A program made the position numbers and the translations under genes. From assembly GCA_963783095.1 (NCBI GenBank), contig CAWAMR010000012.1, forward strand, positions 310,001-374,000: a DNA stretch of 64,000 bases. Reading direction: 5' to 3'. Each line of letters starts with the position of its first letter. Position 1 is the first letter of the stretch. Shown one piece after another: positions 17,378-28,651 of the stretch. Below the pieces are notes generated by a model that was not told where the DNA came from, did not search any database, and saw nothing but the letters and a program-made list of their open reading frames with translations. Source of the DNA: CAWAMR01 sp963783095 (GTDB lineage: Bacteria > Planctomycetota > Planctomycetia > Gemmatales > Gemmataceae).

Positions 17378-20300
17378 GTCCAAACTTTCCTTCCGGTTGA
17401 GCCGATTTCGGCGTATCGGGAATCGGCTCGTGAGTTGGCCAGGTTGTCGGCGAGCACGTTGGACTCGATGCTTTGGTGTCGGGATCGCCAGGCTCGACCT
17501 GGCAGGCAAACACTTTGCCCTCGTGCATGCTCACGTTGGGATCGGCCACCAGCGCAGTCAGATCGTTGGCATTGCCGCCGGTGCTTTCACCTGCAAAACT
17601 CCAGTGGAACGGCAATCCAATCTGGTGGATGATTCGGCCTTCAATGCTAAGAGGCCGGATTCTTCGTGTGACCATGGCTCGTGCCGTGATTTGTCCGCGC
17701 GGAGCGCACGCTGATCCAGCCGCCGTGAACGATCTTGCGCTCTTCGGCCAGCTCGGGGCTGAGTTCGACAAACATTTCCGGCTGGAGCTCGTTGAGCCAG
17801 CTGTTGAATCGGCTCATGGGGCCGCTGAGATAGTGTTCCGTGAGCCTGAAGGTGCAGGCGATAATTGGATATTCCGGACTCAGTGCGCGAGCCAGAGCAT
17901 TGGTCGAACTTGCAAAGAGTCGAATCGTTGGGGTAGAGGATTGGCCAGGGTACAACAAATTGCCAACCGGTGATTCGAGCGGCTCGTAATGAACGGGCAA
18001 CGGCCCATCCTTCAGGCTCCCCAGCGAATATAACCAGCTGACCCCATCCGGCTTCATGATGAAGGGTTGATTTCCGGCGATCGCGGCCATCCCTTTGGCA
18101 TCGTGTGACGGCCGATAATCGGGCGATTTACCGACTTCAAAATCGGGTACATCCGCACCGAGCCACGCTTCTGCTGCTCATCCCACCAAATCAGCTTTTT
18201 GCGTTCCGACCAGGGTTTTCCATCCGGATCGGCGGAAGCGCGGTTATATAAAACCCGTCGATTCTGCGGCCAGGCGAAACCCCAGTCCAGATGAAGAGGA
18301 TCATCGCTCAGTTGACGCTCCCGCGCACGATTTCGATTGGCCTCCGGATAGACTCCGCTGTAGATCCAACAGCCACAGGCCGTTGATCCATCATCCTTCA
18401 ACTCGGAAAAACCCGACGCTTGTTTGGGTTTCCCGTTTCGGTCATTCGGTTTGCTGCAATGGTAGCCGTTAATCTCCTTGAGCACTTTGGAAAGATCGGG
18501 TTCATCGACGATTCTACTGACACGACCATCGGGCAGGTGTTCCGGCTCATCGCAATCGTAATCCCACGTCAAATGTAACAGGGCCTGATCCCTGGGGTCG
18601 GCCGAGCCGTCGTAGAGTTTCTTGAGCCTTCTGCCGAGGTTGTAAACAAACCATGCGTCGGATCGGCAGTCGCCGGGCGGATCGAGGGCTTTGTCGTGCC
18701 ACTGAATCAGGCGTTGGGTATTGGTCAAGCTCCCTTGTTTCTCCGGCGAGCCGGCTGCGGGAATGAAAAAGACTTCGGTCTTGATTTGCTCCGCAGCGGG
18801 TCCGGTGGGATCGCTCTTCCAAAAAACAGCGGTTTCGGTTTCAAACCAGTCGGCCACAACCAGCCAATCGAGATTTCTTAACCCGGCACGATGAAGACCT
18901 GCATTGGGACCACCGCCGGCCGGGTTTTGCCCGAACACAAGATAGCCCTTCATTTCCCCGCGCGCCATGCGATCGAAAGTCGGCAGCTGGGAATAATCAT
19001 CGTCGATGCGCGGCAACCAGTCGAAGTGATACTGGTTGCTCGAATCGGCAGCATCACCATACCAGGCTTTCAGAAGACTTACGATAAACTTGGAAAAATT
19101 GCTCCAGTAACCCGTCGTCATTCCTTCCTGCTCAATGTACTTGTTCAAGTCGGCATGTTTCTCGTGCGCTGCCGGCTGAGGAAGATAGCCGGGCAGAAGA
19201 TCGTAGAGGGTTGAGACATCGGTGGAACCCTGAATGCTGGCGTGGCCGCGCATGGCCATGATGCCGCCGCCGGGCCGGCCCATATTTCCCAGCAACAACT
19301 GGAGAATCCCGGCCGTGCGAATAATCTGTACCCCATTGGAATGCTGAGTCCAGCCAACCGCATAGACGATGGCACTGGTGCGCTCCCGTCCCGAATTGGC
19401 ACATAGCTCTTCCGCAACTCGAATCATTTCTTCTGCGGTGCAGCCACAAATCTTCGAGACCATCTCCGGAGTATACCGGGCAAAGTGTCGGCGGAGAATC
19501 TGCATGACGCAACGGGGATGCTGCATGCTGGGATCATCGCTGCATCCCGCATCATAACCCCAGTGGCCCGTCTTGGCGCTGTAGGTCTTGTCCTCGGTAT
19601 TGTAGCCGCTGAACAGGCCGTCCAGTTCATCGGTATCCTGAAAGCCGGCCTCGATCACTTTTGCAGCATTGGTGTAATGAAGCACATACTCCTTGAACCA
19701 GCATTCTTGGGACAAGACATAGTGAACCAGTCCACCCAGAAACGCCACGTCGCTGCCCGCGCGGATGTTGACATAGAGGTCGCAAAGCGCGGAGGTTCGG
19801 GTAAAGCGCGGGTCCACGTGCATCAACCTGGCCCCCTTCTCCTTGGGCATGGGCCAGCGGAAACCCACCGGGTGGGCTTCCGCCATGTTGGAACCCATGA
19901 AGAGGATGCAGTCACTATTCGCAAGGTCTTGCGTATAGGTGGTAGCTGCTCCGCGACCGAAGGAGGCACCCAGACCGGGCACCGAGGCCGAGTGTCATAT
20001 CCGCGCCTGATTTTCGATAGACACAACGCCCAGGCCGCCGGAGAACAGTTTCTTCATGAGATAGTTTTCTTCGACATCCAGGGTGGCTCCGCCCAGCGTG
20101 CCGATCGTGCGAAGGGAGTTCACCAGCATCCCAGCTTCGTTGCGTTCTCGAAAATCGGCATCTCTGGCCTCCTTGACGCGATGTGCAATCCGGTCCAGTG
20201 CCCATTCCAGCGTGCGTGTTTCCCAGCGATCGCTGTAGGGGGCACGATAGAGTACCTTAATCACGCGATGCGGATTGACGCTCAGTTGAAAGGTGTTCGC

Positions 20301-20516
20301 CCCTTTAGGACAAAGGGTTCCTTCGTTAATGGGGCTTCGAGGATTGCCCTCGATGTCGATAAGCTTTCCGCCCTTGGTGTAAATGAGCTGGCCGCAGCCG
20401 ACGGCACAATAAGGACAGACGCCTTCGGTAACGGTGGCACCTGTAAGTCGGGAGGTCTTGGCCGATGTCTGCGGGCTGAACGGCTGCGGCTTGTGCGCGA
20501 GTGGTAGACTGAACAT
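17367..20516 (-). CDS. fdnG: Formate dehydrogenase catalytic subunit, selenocysteine-containing
   Basis: The molybdopterin subunit of the FdnG/FdoG type, oxidising formate to CO2. Residues ~30-75 hold the 4Fe-4S ligands (VCPYCAVGCG ... LCPKGA). Codon 174 is TGA at the exact selenocysteine position of the family (SIENQARI-U-HSASVPGLG), and the frame continues for more than 640 residues with FdnG-like blocks (FMGSNMAEAHPVGFRW, VDPRFTRTSAL, YAVGWTQHSNGVQ, LNRRVLYNR-like NRRVLYNRASADPDGKPW). Two indel-like breaks, near 18150 and 17690, shift out of and back into the first frame; the middle piece is plainly FdnG (LTEHYLSGPMSRFNSWLNEL). Unlike E. coli FdnG there is no twin-arginine leader; an in-frame stop lies just upstream. 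First gene of a three-gene operon. Confidence 0.93.
19965..19997 (-). promoter_or_regulatory. Bacterial-type SECIS element following the UGA codon of fdnG
   Basis: On the minus strand the UGA (19997-19995) is followed after 11 nt by GGUGCCC, loop GGUCU, then GGGUGCC. The two 7-nt arms pair fully, with two G-U pairs. As I recall the E. coli fdhF element, it has the same 18-nt spacing from UGA to a GGUCU loop. SelB would bind this loop to deliver selenocysteyl-tRNA. Confidence 0.85.
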
Positions 20517-20542
20517 TCTGTAACCTTCAATTCAGAAGTATG

Positions 20543-20658
20543 AACCACGGAAACCACGGAAAAAGACGGAAATGCACAGCAATCAAAAAAATCCCATTCC
20601 GGTTAGAATTGCTTTTATTCTCCTGTCTTTTTCCGTGTTTTCCGTGTTTTCCGTGGTT
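20543..20658. repeat. Inverted repeat built of iterated CCGTG words
   Basis: Left arm 20543-20567 (two CCACGG units ending AAAAAGAC) pairs with right arm 20625-20658 (GTCTTTTTCCGTG then two more TTTTCCGTG units). The spacer is about 57 nt. It fills the gap between the CAP-domain gene and fdnG, which share the minus strand, so it may end the first transcript or lie in the fdn leader. Confidence 0.8.
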
Positions 20659-20678
20659 ATTTCTTTTGGTTGATCGCG

Positions 20679-21452
20679 TTACTTTTTCTTGATGCGGAAT
20701 GAATTCTGTTCTCTGGTGATGATAAGGTGATCGGCGTTGCTTGGCTTTACCGTTTCGGTTTTCTCCTTGCCGCCCTTCTCGGCAGCAGGCCATTGGAAGA
20801 TCGTTTCCTCGGGCCGGCAAAGCTGATGCGTCATGATTACATTGTGCGGCAAAGTAAACGATTCTTCACCGATTCGATAGGTTATGGTCGCCTTGGATCG
20901 GTTGGCAATGCTGAACTCGATCATCTTCGATTTGGGCCGGCCAAACATTTGCACCGCATAGTAGTAGCCGGTGTCGGCACTTTGCGCAATCGCAACACCG
21001 GTTTCGAAGACGTCGGCATCCAGCATATTTTTCCGATGACCCGGCGATTTCTTCCAGCCCTCCACAAACAGCTTTCCCAGTTCTTCAGTCTTGAAGCCCC
21101 TGGAGTTAAATTCATTGGCGATATTTTCGAGGACGATGCAGTAGTCGTAATCGTGCTTCTTCGCTCGATCGCCAGGCTCCTGGTCGTCGGCAGTGTGACT
21201 GAACTTGCCGGTTTTCGCCATGTAGTCGGCAAAGTATTGAGCGGTTTCGGTGAGTTTCTTGTTCACGGTCACCGCAGCGCGATCTTGCTCTTTCCGAAAA
21301 TCGTTGGTCTTCACAACGATCAAATCAACCACCTTCGGGATCTCAGTGATCAATTGGGCTTTTCCATCTTCGCGCTTTGCCTGGGCAAGAACGCCGACGG
21401 GAAACAGAACACAGCCCACGACGCACAATAAAAACAATATGCGCTGACTCAT
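20679..21452 (-). CDS. Secreted CAP/SCP-domain protein
   Basis: About 257 residues with a signal peptide (MSQRILFLLCVVGCVLFPVGVLA). Residues ~40-190 form a CAP (cysteine-rich secretory protein) domain, with the familiar blocks NDFRKEQDRAAVTVNKKL, TGKFSHTADDQEPGDRAKK, CIVLENIAN and GWKKSPGHRKNMLD. The CAP-type histidines in KFSHT and SPGHRKNM and the glutamate of LENIA are present. The C-terminal ~70 residues are a short beta-rich extension (SKATITYRIGEESFTLPHN). ATG 21452 has AGAGG upstream. Bacterial CAP proteins are exported; the substrate is unknown. Confidence 0.9.
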   Translation of the reverse strand: MSQRILFLLCVVGCVLFPVGVLAQAKREDGKAQLITEIPKVVDLIVVKTNDFRKEQDRAAVTVNKKLTETAQYFADYMAKTGKFSHTADDQEPGDRAKKHDYDYCIVLENIANEFNSRGFKTEELGKLFVEGWKKSPGHRKNMLDADVFETGVAIAQSADTGYYYAVQMFGRPKSKMIEFSIANRSKATITYRIGEESFTLPHNVIMTHQLCRPEETIFQWPAAEKGGKEKTETVKPSNADHLIITREQNSFRIKKK

Positions 21453-21650
21453 AGCAGCACCTCTCATCGGGTTCCAAAGTTCGCCTCTTCATTTTACATG
21501 TAAATCATGTGCCTTTATACAACGAATACGCTCAAAAAGGAAACTATGCGTTTGTAATTCGGGGCGTGATGAGGCGGGGGCCGGGAAATTGAGCGAGAAC
21601 GTATTTGCTTGTTCTCGGAGCGGGCGGGTAGAATCTCCTATTGTTAAGCG

Positions 21651-22265
21651 ATGAGCGCTGACCACCGATTCAAAGGGATAAGGAATGCGTTCGGCGTGTT
21701 ATCGTCGGGGAAAACGCGCGATGCTTTCGACATTCAAAGCGAACCGACGGCGATTCGTGAGCGCTACGGCCGCAATCGCTTCGGTCAATCGGTCTTGCTG
21801 GGCCGGCGATTGATTGAAGCGGGAGTTCGACTGGTCCACGTCAACTGGATTCGCATCCTCGAACAAGGCTGGGACACTCACAACGACAACTTCAATGCGC
21901 TGAAAAATAAGCTGTTGCCGCCCGCAGATCAGGCACTGGCAGCGGCCTCTTCGACGATATGACGGCGAGCGGGCTGATCAAGGACACTTTGGTGATCGTG
22001 ATGGGAGAGTTTGGCCGAAGCCCGCAGATCACAAAGTCAAATGCGGGGCGGGAACACTGGCCCTCGGTTTTCACCATCTTGATGGCGGGCGGCAGGCTTG
22101 CCGGTGGGGCGAACCTATGGAGCATCCGACAAACATGGCGGCAACCCCCTTGAGAAGCCGATCAGTCCCGGTCAATTCGCCGCGACGATCTTTCACGCAC
22201 TGGGCATCGACCCCGCCAGCGAAGTGACGACGATGCTCGACCGTCCCTGGCGAATCTGCGAGGAT
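21651..22265 (+). pseudogene. DUF1501 protein remnant (5' truncated, several frame breaks)
   Basis: Three pieces in different frames together resemble the C-terminal half of a DUF1501 protein: RERYGRNRFGQSVLLGRRLIEAGVRLVHVNW with GWDTHNDNF; then SGLIKDTLVIVMGEFGRSPQI ... GREHWPSVFTI; then GASDKHGGNPLEKPISPGQFAATIFHALGIDP. The N-terminal half and the Tat leader are missing and the usual family end is absent. With loss at both ends this looks like a true remnant. From 22266 to 22511 the last frame goes on into a short reading with two hydrophobic segments (YAVAFSIVCLVLLIIVCF; VYTTIGILWCLSGFCL), whose nature I cannot tell. Confidence 0.75.
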
Positions 22266-22563
22266 TTAACAAGGCGTATATTCTGGCGAAACTGGTTTCG
22301 GGCCGGATGCGGCCCGCTTGTAAGCTTGCAGAAGGTGCTTGGATTTGATCCGAACGACTTTGCTACTTATGCCGTCGCGTTTTCTATCGTGTGCCTGGTA
22401 TTGTTAATTATCGTTTGTTTTTCGCCTCTCAAACGATGGCCCTTCGAGGTTTATACGACGATCGGCATCCTCTGGTGTTTGAGTGGGTTTTGTCTTACCG
22501 CCGCCATATAGAGTGAACCGGCACACTTGTCGCAGGCTGTGCAAAACCGGAAGCACAAAAATC

Positions 22564-25500
22564 TCAAGGTCGTACAGTCACCTTGCCTTTCCCTTCAATC
22601 CACTTTTCTGTGTTCGCACTGTAAGTGCCTGCCGGTTTCACCACTCCACCGATGGTCAAAGATTTCACGATCAATTCCCCACTTACACCCTTCGCCGAGT
22701 CGGTGAGAACTTTATTGTTCACCGTCATCGTCAGACTGGCGGCAGTCTCCCGACAACCATTCAGATGCAGATAGGCCGCGCCGTTGTTGCCGGCATCGAG
22801 AAGCGTAATGTTGACAGTGTCCTTGAGCTGGTGGCTATTCTTCCAGAACAGGCAGTCGTTGAAGCCTTGTCCGCCCACGATTACGTCGCCGGAAATCGCG
22901 TCGACGCCTTCCGGCTTCTCGAGTTGCACCCGGCCCTTCTTGACGAAAAACTTGCCCGTCGTGGTGTTCGGCTTCTTGCCTACCAAGTGCATACGGAGCA
23001 TCCCTGAACCCCGTATAGGATGGCCCCATGAAGAACTCCACGTTGCCCGTGCCCGAAATGCTGCCCGAGTAGGCGAAGGCATTGCCGTCGCCGCTGTCGA
23101 GCGTCAGCGTGAAGCCATTGGTCGCCACGTCGAAGTCGCCCCCGCTCGATGGATAGGCGATCTTCGTGTTTCCGATCAAGTTGCCGATGTTGCCATGTCC
23201 GATCGCAACTTCTGGCGAGCCTATCGTGCCCTGCATATCGACTCGCGAGTCGACCGTGACGGCTCCCGTTCCTTCCATCCAGGGTTCCGAAGATTGATAG
23301 GTTCCATCCTTGAGCCGTTGCCGTCGACGAACAATTGCTTGACCTGCAGCGTTCCGCCTTGACCCGTTCGAACTCACGCCGCTTTGGACAGCTGGAGCTT
23401 GGAGATTACGACCTTGTGGCCGTTCAAGTCGAGAAACGAAGACTGGTTTCCTTGCAGAGTCACGACTGCGGATGGGGCAATCTGCCCATCGGCCGTCCCA
23501 TATGACTGCATCTGCTTTGTTCTCCGCTGCCGAGCCGCCCATCACCAGATTGCCCGGAATGGCGATGGCATTGGCCGGTTTGTTCAGCTTCAACACGCCA
23601 TGTGCAAGTGCCGTTATGCCCTTGAAGGAGTTGCTGGGTAAACCCGAAATCTCCAAAGGATGATCCACCGGTTGCCTCGATGCGCAGTGCGACATTTCCC
23701 GTGATGAAACCGCCAAAACCAGCCTTGCTTCCGCCGGAGACCAGCGTCAAAGGAAAGTCGCCGGTAGCGGCAACCGAACAATCGCCATCGGGAAGCTTGA
23801 AGGTGCTGGCCGACTTGAGCACGGCTATGTTGCCCGCACCAATCGTATGGTTCGGATCGTCGATGACGCCCGACACGACAACACGCTTCACGTCGCCGAC
23901 AACGACATAGCCGCTGCCTTGCAACCAACCTGTCGAGGAGGTGTAGATGCCTTTGGGCAAGCTCTTGCCCTCGAGCGTCAATTCACGAACCGACAACGCC
24001 GCCTCCCATTGGTCAGCACTTTCGCTCCAGTTGCCATAGTCAAGCCGGCAATGGTGTCGCTGAAGCCATTCAGGTTCAAAGAAGCCCCACTTTTCTCCGA
24101 GCCCAGCAATTGGACAGTGGCGGCGTCATCGAGCTGGTTGCTTGCCTTGCCACATGAGATCGCTGTTGCCGCCCGACGATGATCGTGCCGCCCATCGCAT
24201 CGATGCCGGGTTGCTTGGCGAGCACAACGCGTCCCGCTCTTGACGGGCCAGGTGCCCTGCATGGTGTTGGGCGCTTTGCCATCGAGCATCAACGGCGCGT
24301 TGGGGCCGCCCGCGTAAATCTCCACCTTGCCCGAGCCGGAGATTGGCCCGCTGAAGCTGAAAGGGTTGCCGCCGTTGTTGAGTTTCAGCGTGAAGTCCCG
24401 GTTGATGACGGGAACCGTACAGGTGCCGATCGGATAAGCGAACTCCGTATCGCCCTTGGTCACGGCGACGTTTCCCGCTGCCGATGACTGCGTCGGGGTT
24501 GCGGACGACGCCGGACACATCGACCATCAATTGCAAGTTGATCGCACCGCAGAACCAGCGGCTCGCTTTGATCGGCGAGCTGGCCAGAAAGCGAACCGCT
24601 CGAACGCGGTTGTCCTTCAGCACGACCTTGGCCGCTCCCTTATCGAGTGTGCCGATGGTCGTGAACTTGGTGCCGTCGCTGGAAACTTGCACCTCGCCGC
24701 CATTGAAGCAGACCCCCGTGATTGATGCCCGTGAGTACCTCGATCGCGTAGACCTGCCTGGGCTGCTTGAACGTCACCGTGAAGTGGTCGCCGTTCTTGG
24801 GCGCGGCCAGCCGACTTGAAGAACGTGTCGTCGTTGCCGTCGAAGGCGAACACGGGATCGAGGAAATCGCAGGTGCCCACCGAAGTCGAGAAGTTGGCTT
24901 CGAACTGCGGCTTGGCCGGCATATCGATCAGCTTGCCCGGCCACCGCATCGAGCGGCTGGAACCGCGCGGCGAAACCCGCGACGGTCACCTTATTGTCCG
25001 GCCCCCAAGTGCGTTCCTGTCGGCTCGGCAGATTGCGGAGACTGTTGATGTGAAGTCAGCGGCGGCTGTTCCCAGGCGACCAGCGTCGCTCCCAGCACGG
25101 AATCGCCCTTCTTCAGACGACTGGCATTGCAACGTACATGTTCCACTGTTCCCACGGCACGCCCAGACCCCACGGGCAAGTGATCGTCGTGTAGCCGCGT
25201 GCGAGCATCTCTGAGGCGACGGTGCTGTTGTTTTCCCAGCCCATGATGATGACATCCTTGGTCGCGTGTTCGCCATGCCTTCCCACTTGATCGCTTTCTT
25301 GCCGTGTTTTTTGACCATCGCGCACGACTTCGAAGAGATGAAATGGTCGGCCAGCTCGCGAGTCGTCCTTCAGGCCGTGCTTTGCCATGAATGCCTTGTA
25401 GCCGGGGTGCAGCGACAGCCGGCCGGAGGTCACTTCGTCGCTGCCGATGTGAAAATACGGCGAGGACCGAAACACGTCGCACATCTCGCCGATGATCGTA

Positions 25501-26442
25501 TCGAGCGCCGGATAGATTTCTTCGTTCGACATATTCATGCAGCCGATGCCCACCGGCTGCTTGGACTGCGGGTTGATCGCGTCGAAGATTTCCGGCAACG
25601 ACCGCAACGCCGCTCCCGAATGGCCGGGCACTTCCAATTCCGGCACGATCGTGACGCCGCGGGCATCGGCATACGCGACCAGTTCCTTCAGCTCCTCCAG
25701 CTTGTAGACGCGCGGCGCAATGCCGCCGTGCGTGCCGTAGTTTTTCGAGCCTAGCTGCGGATACTTGGTCGAGGGGAACGTCCAGCCCTGATCGTCGGTC
25801 AGATGCAATTGCAGATAGCGGGCCTTGTAGAGCCGGCAGAGTTGCACCACTTTCTTGATCGCCTCAATGGGATGGTCTTGCCGCGCCACGTCGAGCATGA
25901 CGCCGCAATAATCGGCATGCGGCCAGTCCTTGATGGTCAGCCTTGGGCAACCGAAAGTCCGTCCTCGTCTTGCCGAGCAGTTGCAGGATCGTGGCTGTGC
26001 CTTCCGCCGTCGCCCGATAGTCGAAACCTGCGACGACCGCTTGCTCGATCGATGGCGATGGTGTGGGCGCCGTCGGTGGTCCGCGCCGGCTCGCGGTTTC
26101 GCAAGCACCAGGATTTGCTCATCGGCCTTGATCGTCGTATTGATCTTCAGCACAACATCGCCCGCCCGTCCCTGGCCTGTCGTCACCTTGAGTTTCAGGC
26201 CCGTCAACATGGCGATCTCATCCGACAAGCACTTCGGCCAGCGGTCTGAGTTGCTCGTTGCCGGCCACAATGCGGCTCTCGGTAGTGAGTTGCATGTGCC
26301 CGGTGCCCTTCTGCAACGATTTGGGCCAAGGAATCAGGTGCAAATCGGGATACGTGTCGGCGGGATCGGTCGCAGCCAGTGCCGGGCAGCAGATGAGAAT
26401 GGAAGCAACGAGTGTAGCAAGCAGAAGGTGAAGCTCTTTCAT
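22564..26442 (-). CDS. GH20 beta-N-acetylhexosaminidase with C-terminal tandem modules (many frame breaks)
   Basis: Signal peptide at ATG 26442 (MKELHLLLATLVASILICCP), then the GH20 N-terminal domain (DLHLIPWPKSLQKGTG; LTGLKLKVTTG). The catalytic barrel follows at about 25.1-26.0 kb, with LHLTDDQGW, VPELEVPGHSGA and the Asp-Glu pair in FHIGSDEVTSG. Next comes a discoidin-like segment (VFAFDGNDDTFFKS; VSSDGTKFTTIG). About 22.56-24.5 kb encodes three related modules of roughly 200 residues (GxGN, then FxYPxG, FTLxLxxGGN, ISGSGKVEIYAG, VDAIxGxIxVGG). The frame changes at least ten times. The enzyme would release terminal GlcNAc or GalNAc. Whether this is a decayed gene or a poorly assembled one cannot be decided here. 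Confidence 0.7.
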
Positions 26443-26637
26443 GTATTTTCCTCGAATCGCCTGATCTCACATCAGGAGATGGAAACTGACCGATCCATTA
26501 TGGATATTATCTTATCGGAGGTTTCCCAAACCGAGGAAATCGCAAGGTGGTTTGCCGGAAAATCAATTCGATGGAAGTGAGATTTCGCCTTACTTCAAGC
26601 AGGGATTCAGGAATCCAGTTGAAACAAGACGGTGGGG

Positions 26638-27083
26638 TTAATGCGATGTCCGACGTATTACCGCGTCTCGGTGAAGCAGAAACTGTCCTGCATCGTTGGG
26701 TGACTGGTAATCCGCGGTGAAATCCTGATTGGTGACAGTCGCCGAATAGTAAAACGTCCCCATGACTGGCCCCAATCGAGATGATCCCGAAAGTGTCAGG
26801 TGATCGGTGCATCTTCAATGACTTGCAAACTGACTGAGTAGCGAAACGGGATGACGACGAAAAACCGCCCGCGGAACTGGGCGCGTACCGTCGTTGCATC
26901 AGTTCGGGTGAACTTGGCTTTGAGTGGGCCGCGATGTCCCGTTGTTTGGCTCGACCAGGAGCCTGACCATTGCCCACCGAGATCGACCGTCGAGGTCGGC
27001 AAAGACCCATCATCCGCAAATACGGGACCAGTCGTCGTCAGCGCCAAGATCAGAGCGAAACTGCGAATACGAGTGTTCGTCAT
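26638..27083 (-). CDS. Small secreted protein of unknown family (one frame break)
   Basis: ATG 27083 opens a signal peptide (MTNTRIRSFALILALTTTGP then VFADDG). The mature part contains VDLGGQWSGSWSSQTTGHRG, KAKFTRTDATTVRAQFRGRF and FRYSVSLQVIEDAP. Near 26805 the frame shifts and continues sensibly as LTLSGSSRLGPVMGTFYYSA ... QSPNDAGQFLLHRD, ending at TAA 26638. The WSGSW and strand-rich pattern suggests a small lipocalin-like or extracellular beta-barrel fold, but no family is recognised. The gap 26443-26637 shows nothing else. Confidence 0.6.
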
Positions 27084-27228
27084 GGGAGTCTGGTTAGTAT
27101 TTGTGTGGGGCGAAGTGCCTACAGACAAAATAACCGATGATTTAGGTGGTGAACGAGAAATGAATCCAAATCGAGTTGGCTGATTGCGTAATCGAAAGCG
27201 ATTGTGCGGATTATTGGGATTATGTGCT

Positions 27229-28651
27229 CTAATCATCTTCGTTCGGGCGGAGAGCGTTTCGTAGCCGATTCTGCTTCGTTAGCGCGCCGATGAGACCATC
27301 GTGGTCGGTATCGAATTGCTTGAACAGTTCCGGCGAACCCAGGAACTCTCGGGGCGAAAGAAAACCATCTCCGTTGCGATCCATCGCCTTGAACCAGGCC
27401 GACCCCGCTGCTTTTGGTGCATCCTCAACGGTCCGTTGTTTCTTCGCTGCGGCGAAACGGACCGGACCGAACGACGTTCCTATCCGCTCTTCGTGAACCG
27501 TAATACTGATCTGCCGCTTCAGGTCGGTGCGCTTCAAGGGAATATCAGAATGGCTCAATAGTCTGGGTGTGCGCAGCAACTCGCGGCGATCGAGTTTGCC
27601 GTCGTGGTTTTCGTCGAGTAGCGTGAAGAGATTGCTTCCCGTATCGTTCACTACGATGGTGCGTTGTGCTCGAATGCCGTTTTCGATCAAAGTCAAGAAC
27701 CCTTCTAATTCGCCGACGGTCAACTTGCCATCGGCGTTGCGGTCGGCGAATGGAAAGATTGCATCGATGATTTGCAAAGCGGGTTCATCTTCGGTGTCTT
27801 TGGCCGGCAGGGCTGGTTTGTTGCCCAGTCCAGCGCGAAAGGTGCTCAGATAGAATTCGCGGGTTGCTTGTAGCTGCGGACCAACGTCAGTTGTTGAAGG
27901 CAATAGAGAACCAGTTGCACCAGGGATGTCGAATCGGACTCCTTCCTCGGGAATTCTTGCAAGCGATTTCCCACCGACTTTCCATTGAGGCGATTTCTTT
28001 TTTATGCTTAAACGCATTTCGATGCGTAGATCGATGCCGCGGGTTGCATCAAGCGGAAGAAACTGAATGGGACGTATCTTGGATTGTTTCTCACCCGTAT
28101 TGATCCCGCCGTTAAGAATCTCGTTGGGAGTCAAAAGATCATTTTCATCCGCGTCGAATCGCTTCAGAAGCCCAACCGCTTTCGCCAATTCTTCCTTGGA
28201 GAGTTGCTTATCACCATTACGGTCCAGGACGAGAAAGAGGGTTTCATTGAGCCGGGCGGTCTCTGGACTCGAAGACAGGATGATCCCCTCGGCCGGTGTG
28301 AATCCCGCTGTGCGATAGTAGCTCTTGAAGCCGTGCGTAACCATGCCGGCGGGATTGCCCGACATCTTCGCGAACTCCGGCACTATCGACTTCTTCCGCC
28401 GGGTCCGGGCAGTGGGAAGATCCGCGCTACTTCCGCAGCAGTGAGAAAGCCATCCCCGTTTCGGTCGAAGTGATCGAAGAGTTGATCGAGAAACTTGTTC
28501 CACGCAGCTGGTCGGTGCTTCTTGCTCGCCCGCGATTTCCACACGAATATGAACCGCTTTCTCGCCGTCAGGCACGAGCAGATCGATCCCCTCACGGGCC
28601 TGGAGGGGAGATGATGAGCCAGAAGGCAAAGATCGCCAGGGAAAACTTCAA
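27229..28651 (-). CDS. Secreted EF-hand protein (frame breaks near the start)
   Basis: Multiple EF-hand loops are visible: FDRNGDGFLTAAE, LDRNGDKQLSKEE, FDADENDLLTPNE, ADRNADGKLTVGE, LDENHDGKLDRRE, MDRNGDGFLSPRE and FDTDHDGLI. The likely start is TTG 28651, whose TTGA overlaps the stop of the upstream DUF1501 gene, and it opens a hydrophobic leader (KFSLAIFAFWLIISP). Frame breaks near 28610, 28500 and 28390 must be bridged to join leader, first EF-hand and the long remaining frame. It is the last gene of the MFS > DUF1549/1553 > DUF1501 > EF-hand set. Calcium binding is inferred from the loops; the protein's task is not known. Confidence 0.8.

Noticed and set aside
19995..19997. TGA in fdnG as an ordinary stop or sequencing error
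   Set aside because: It is in frame on both sides, at the known Sec position, and followed by a well-formed SECIS hairpin.
19485..20507. 340-codon frame on the plus strand opposite fdnG
   Set aside because: Antisense shadow of a strongly conserved gene; no motif and no ribosome binding site.
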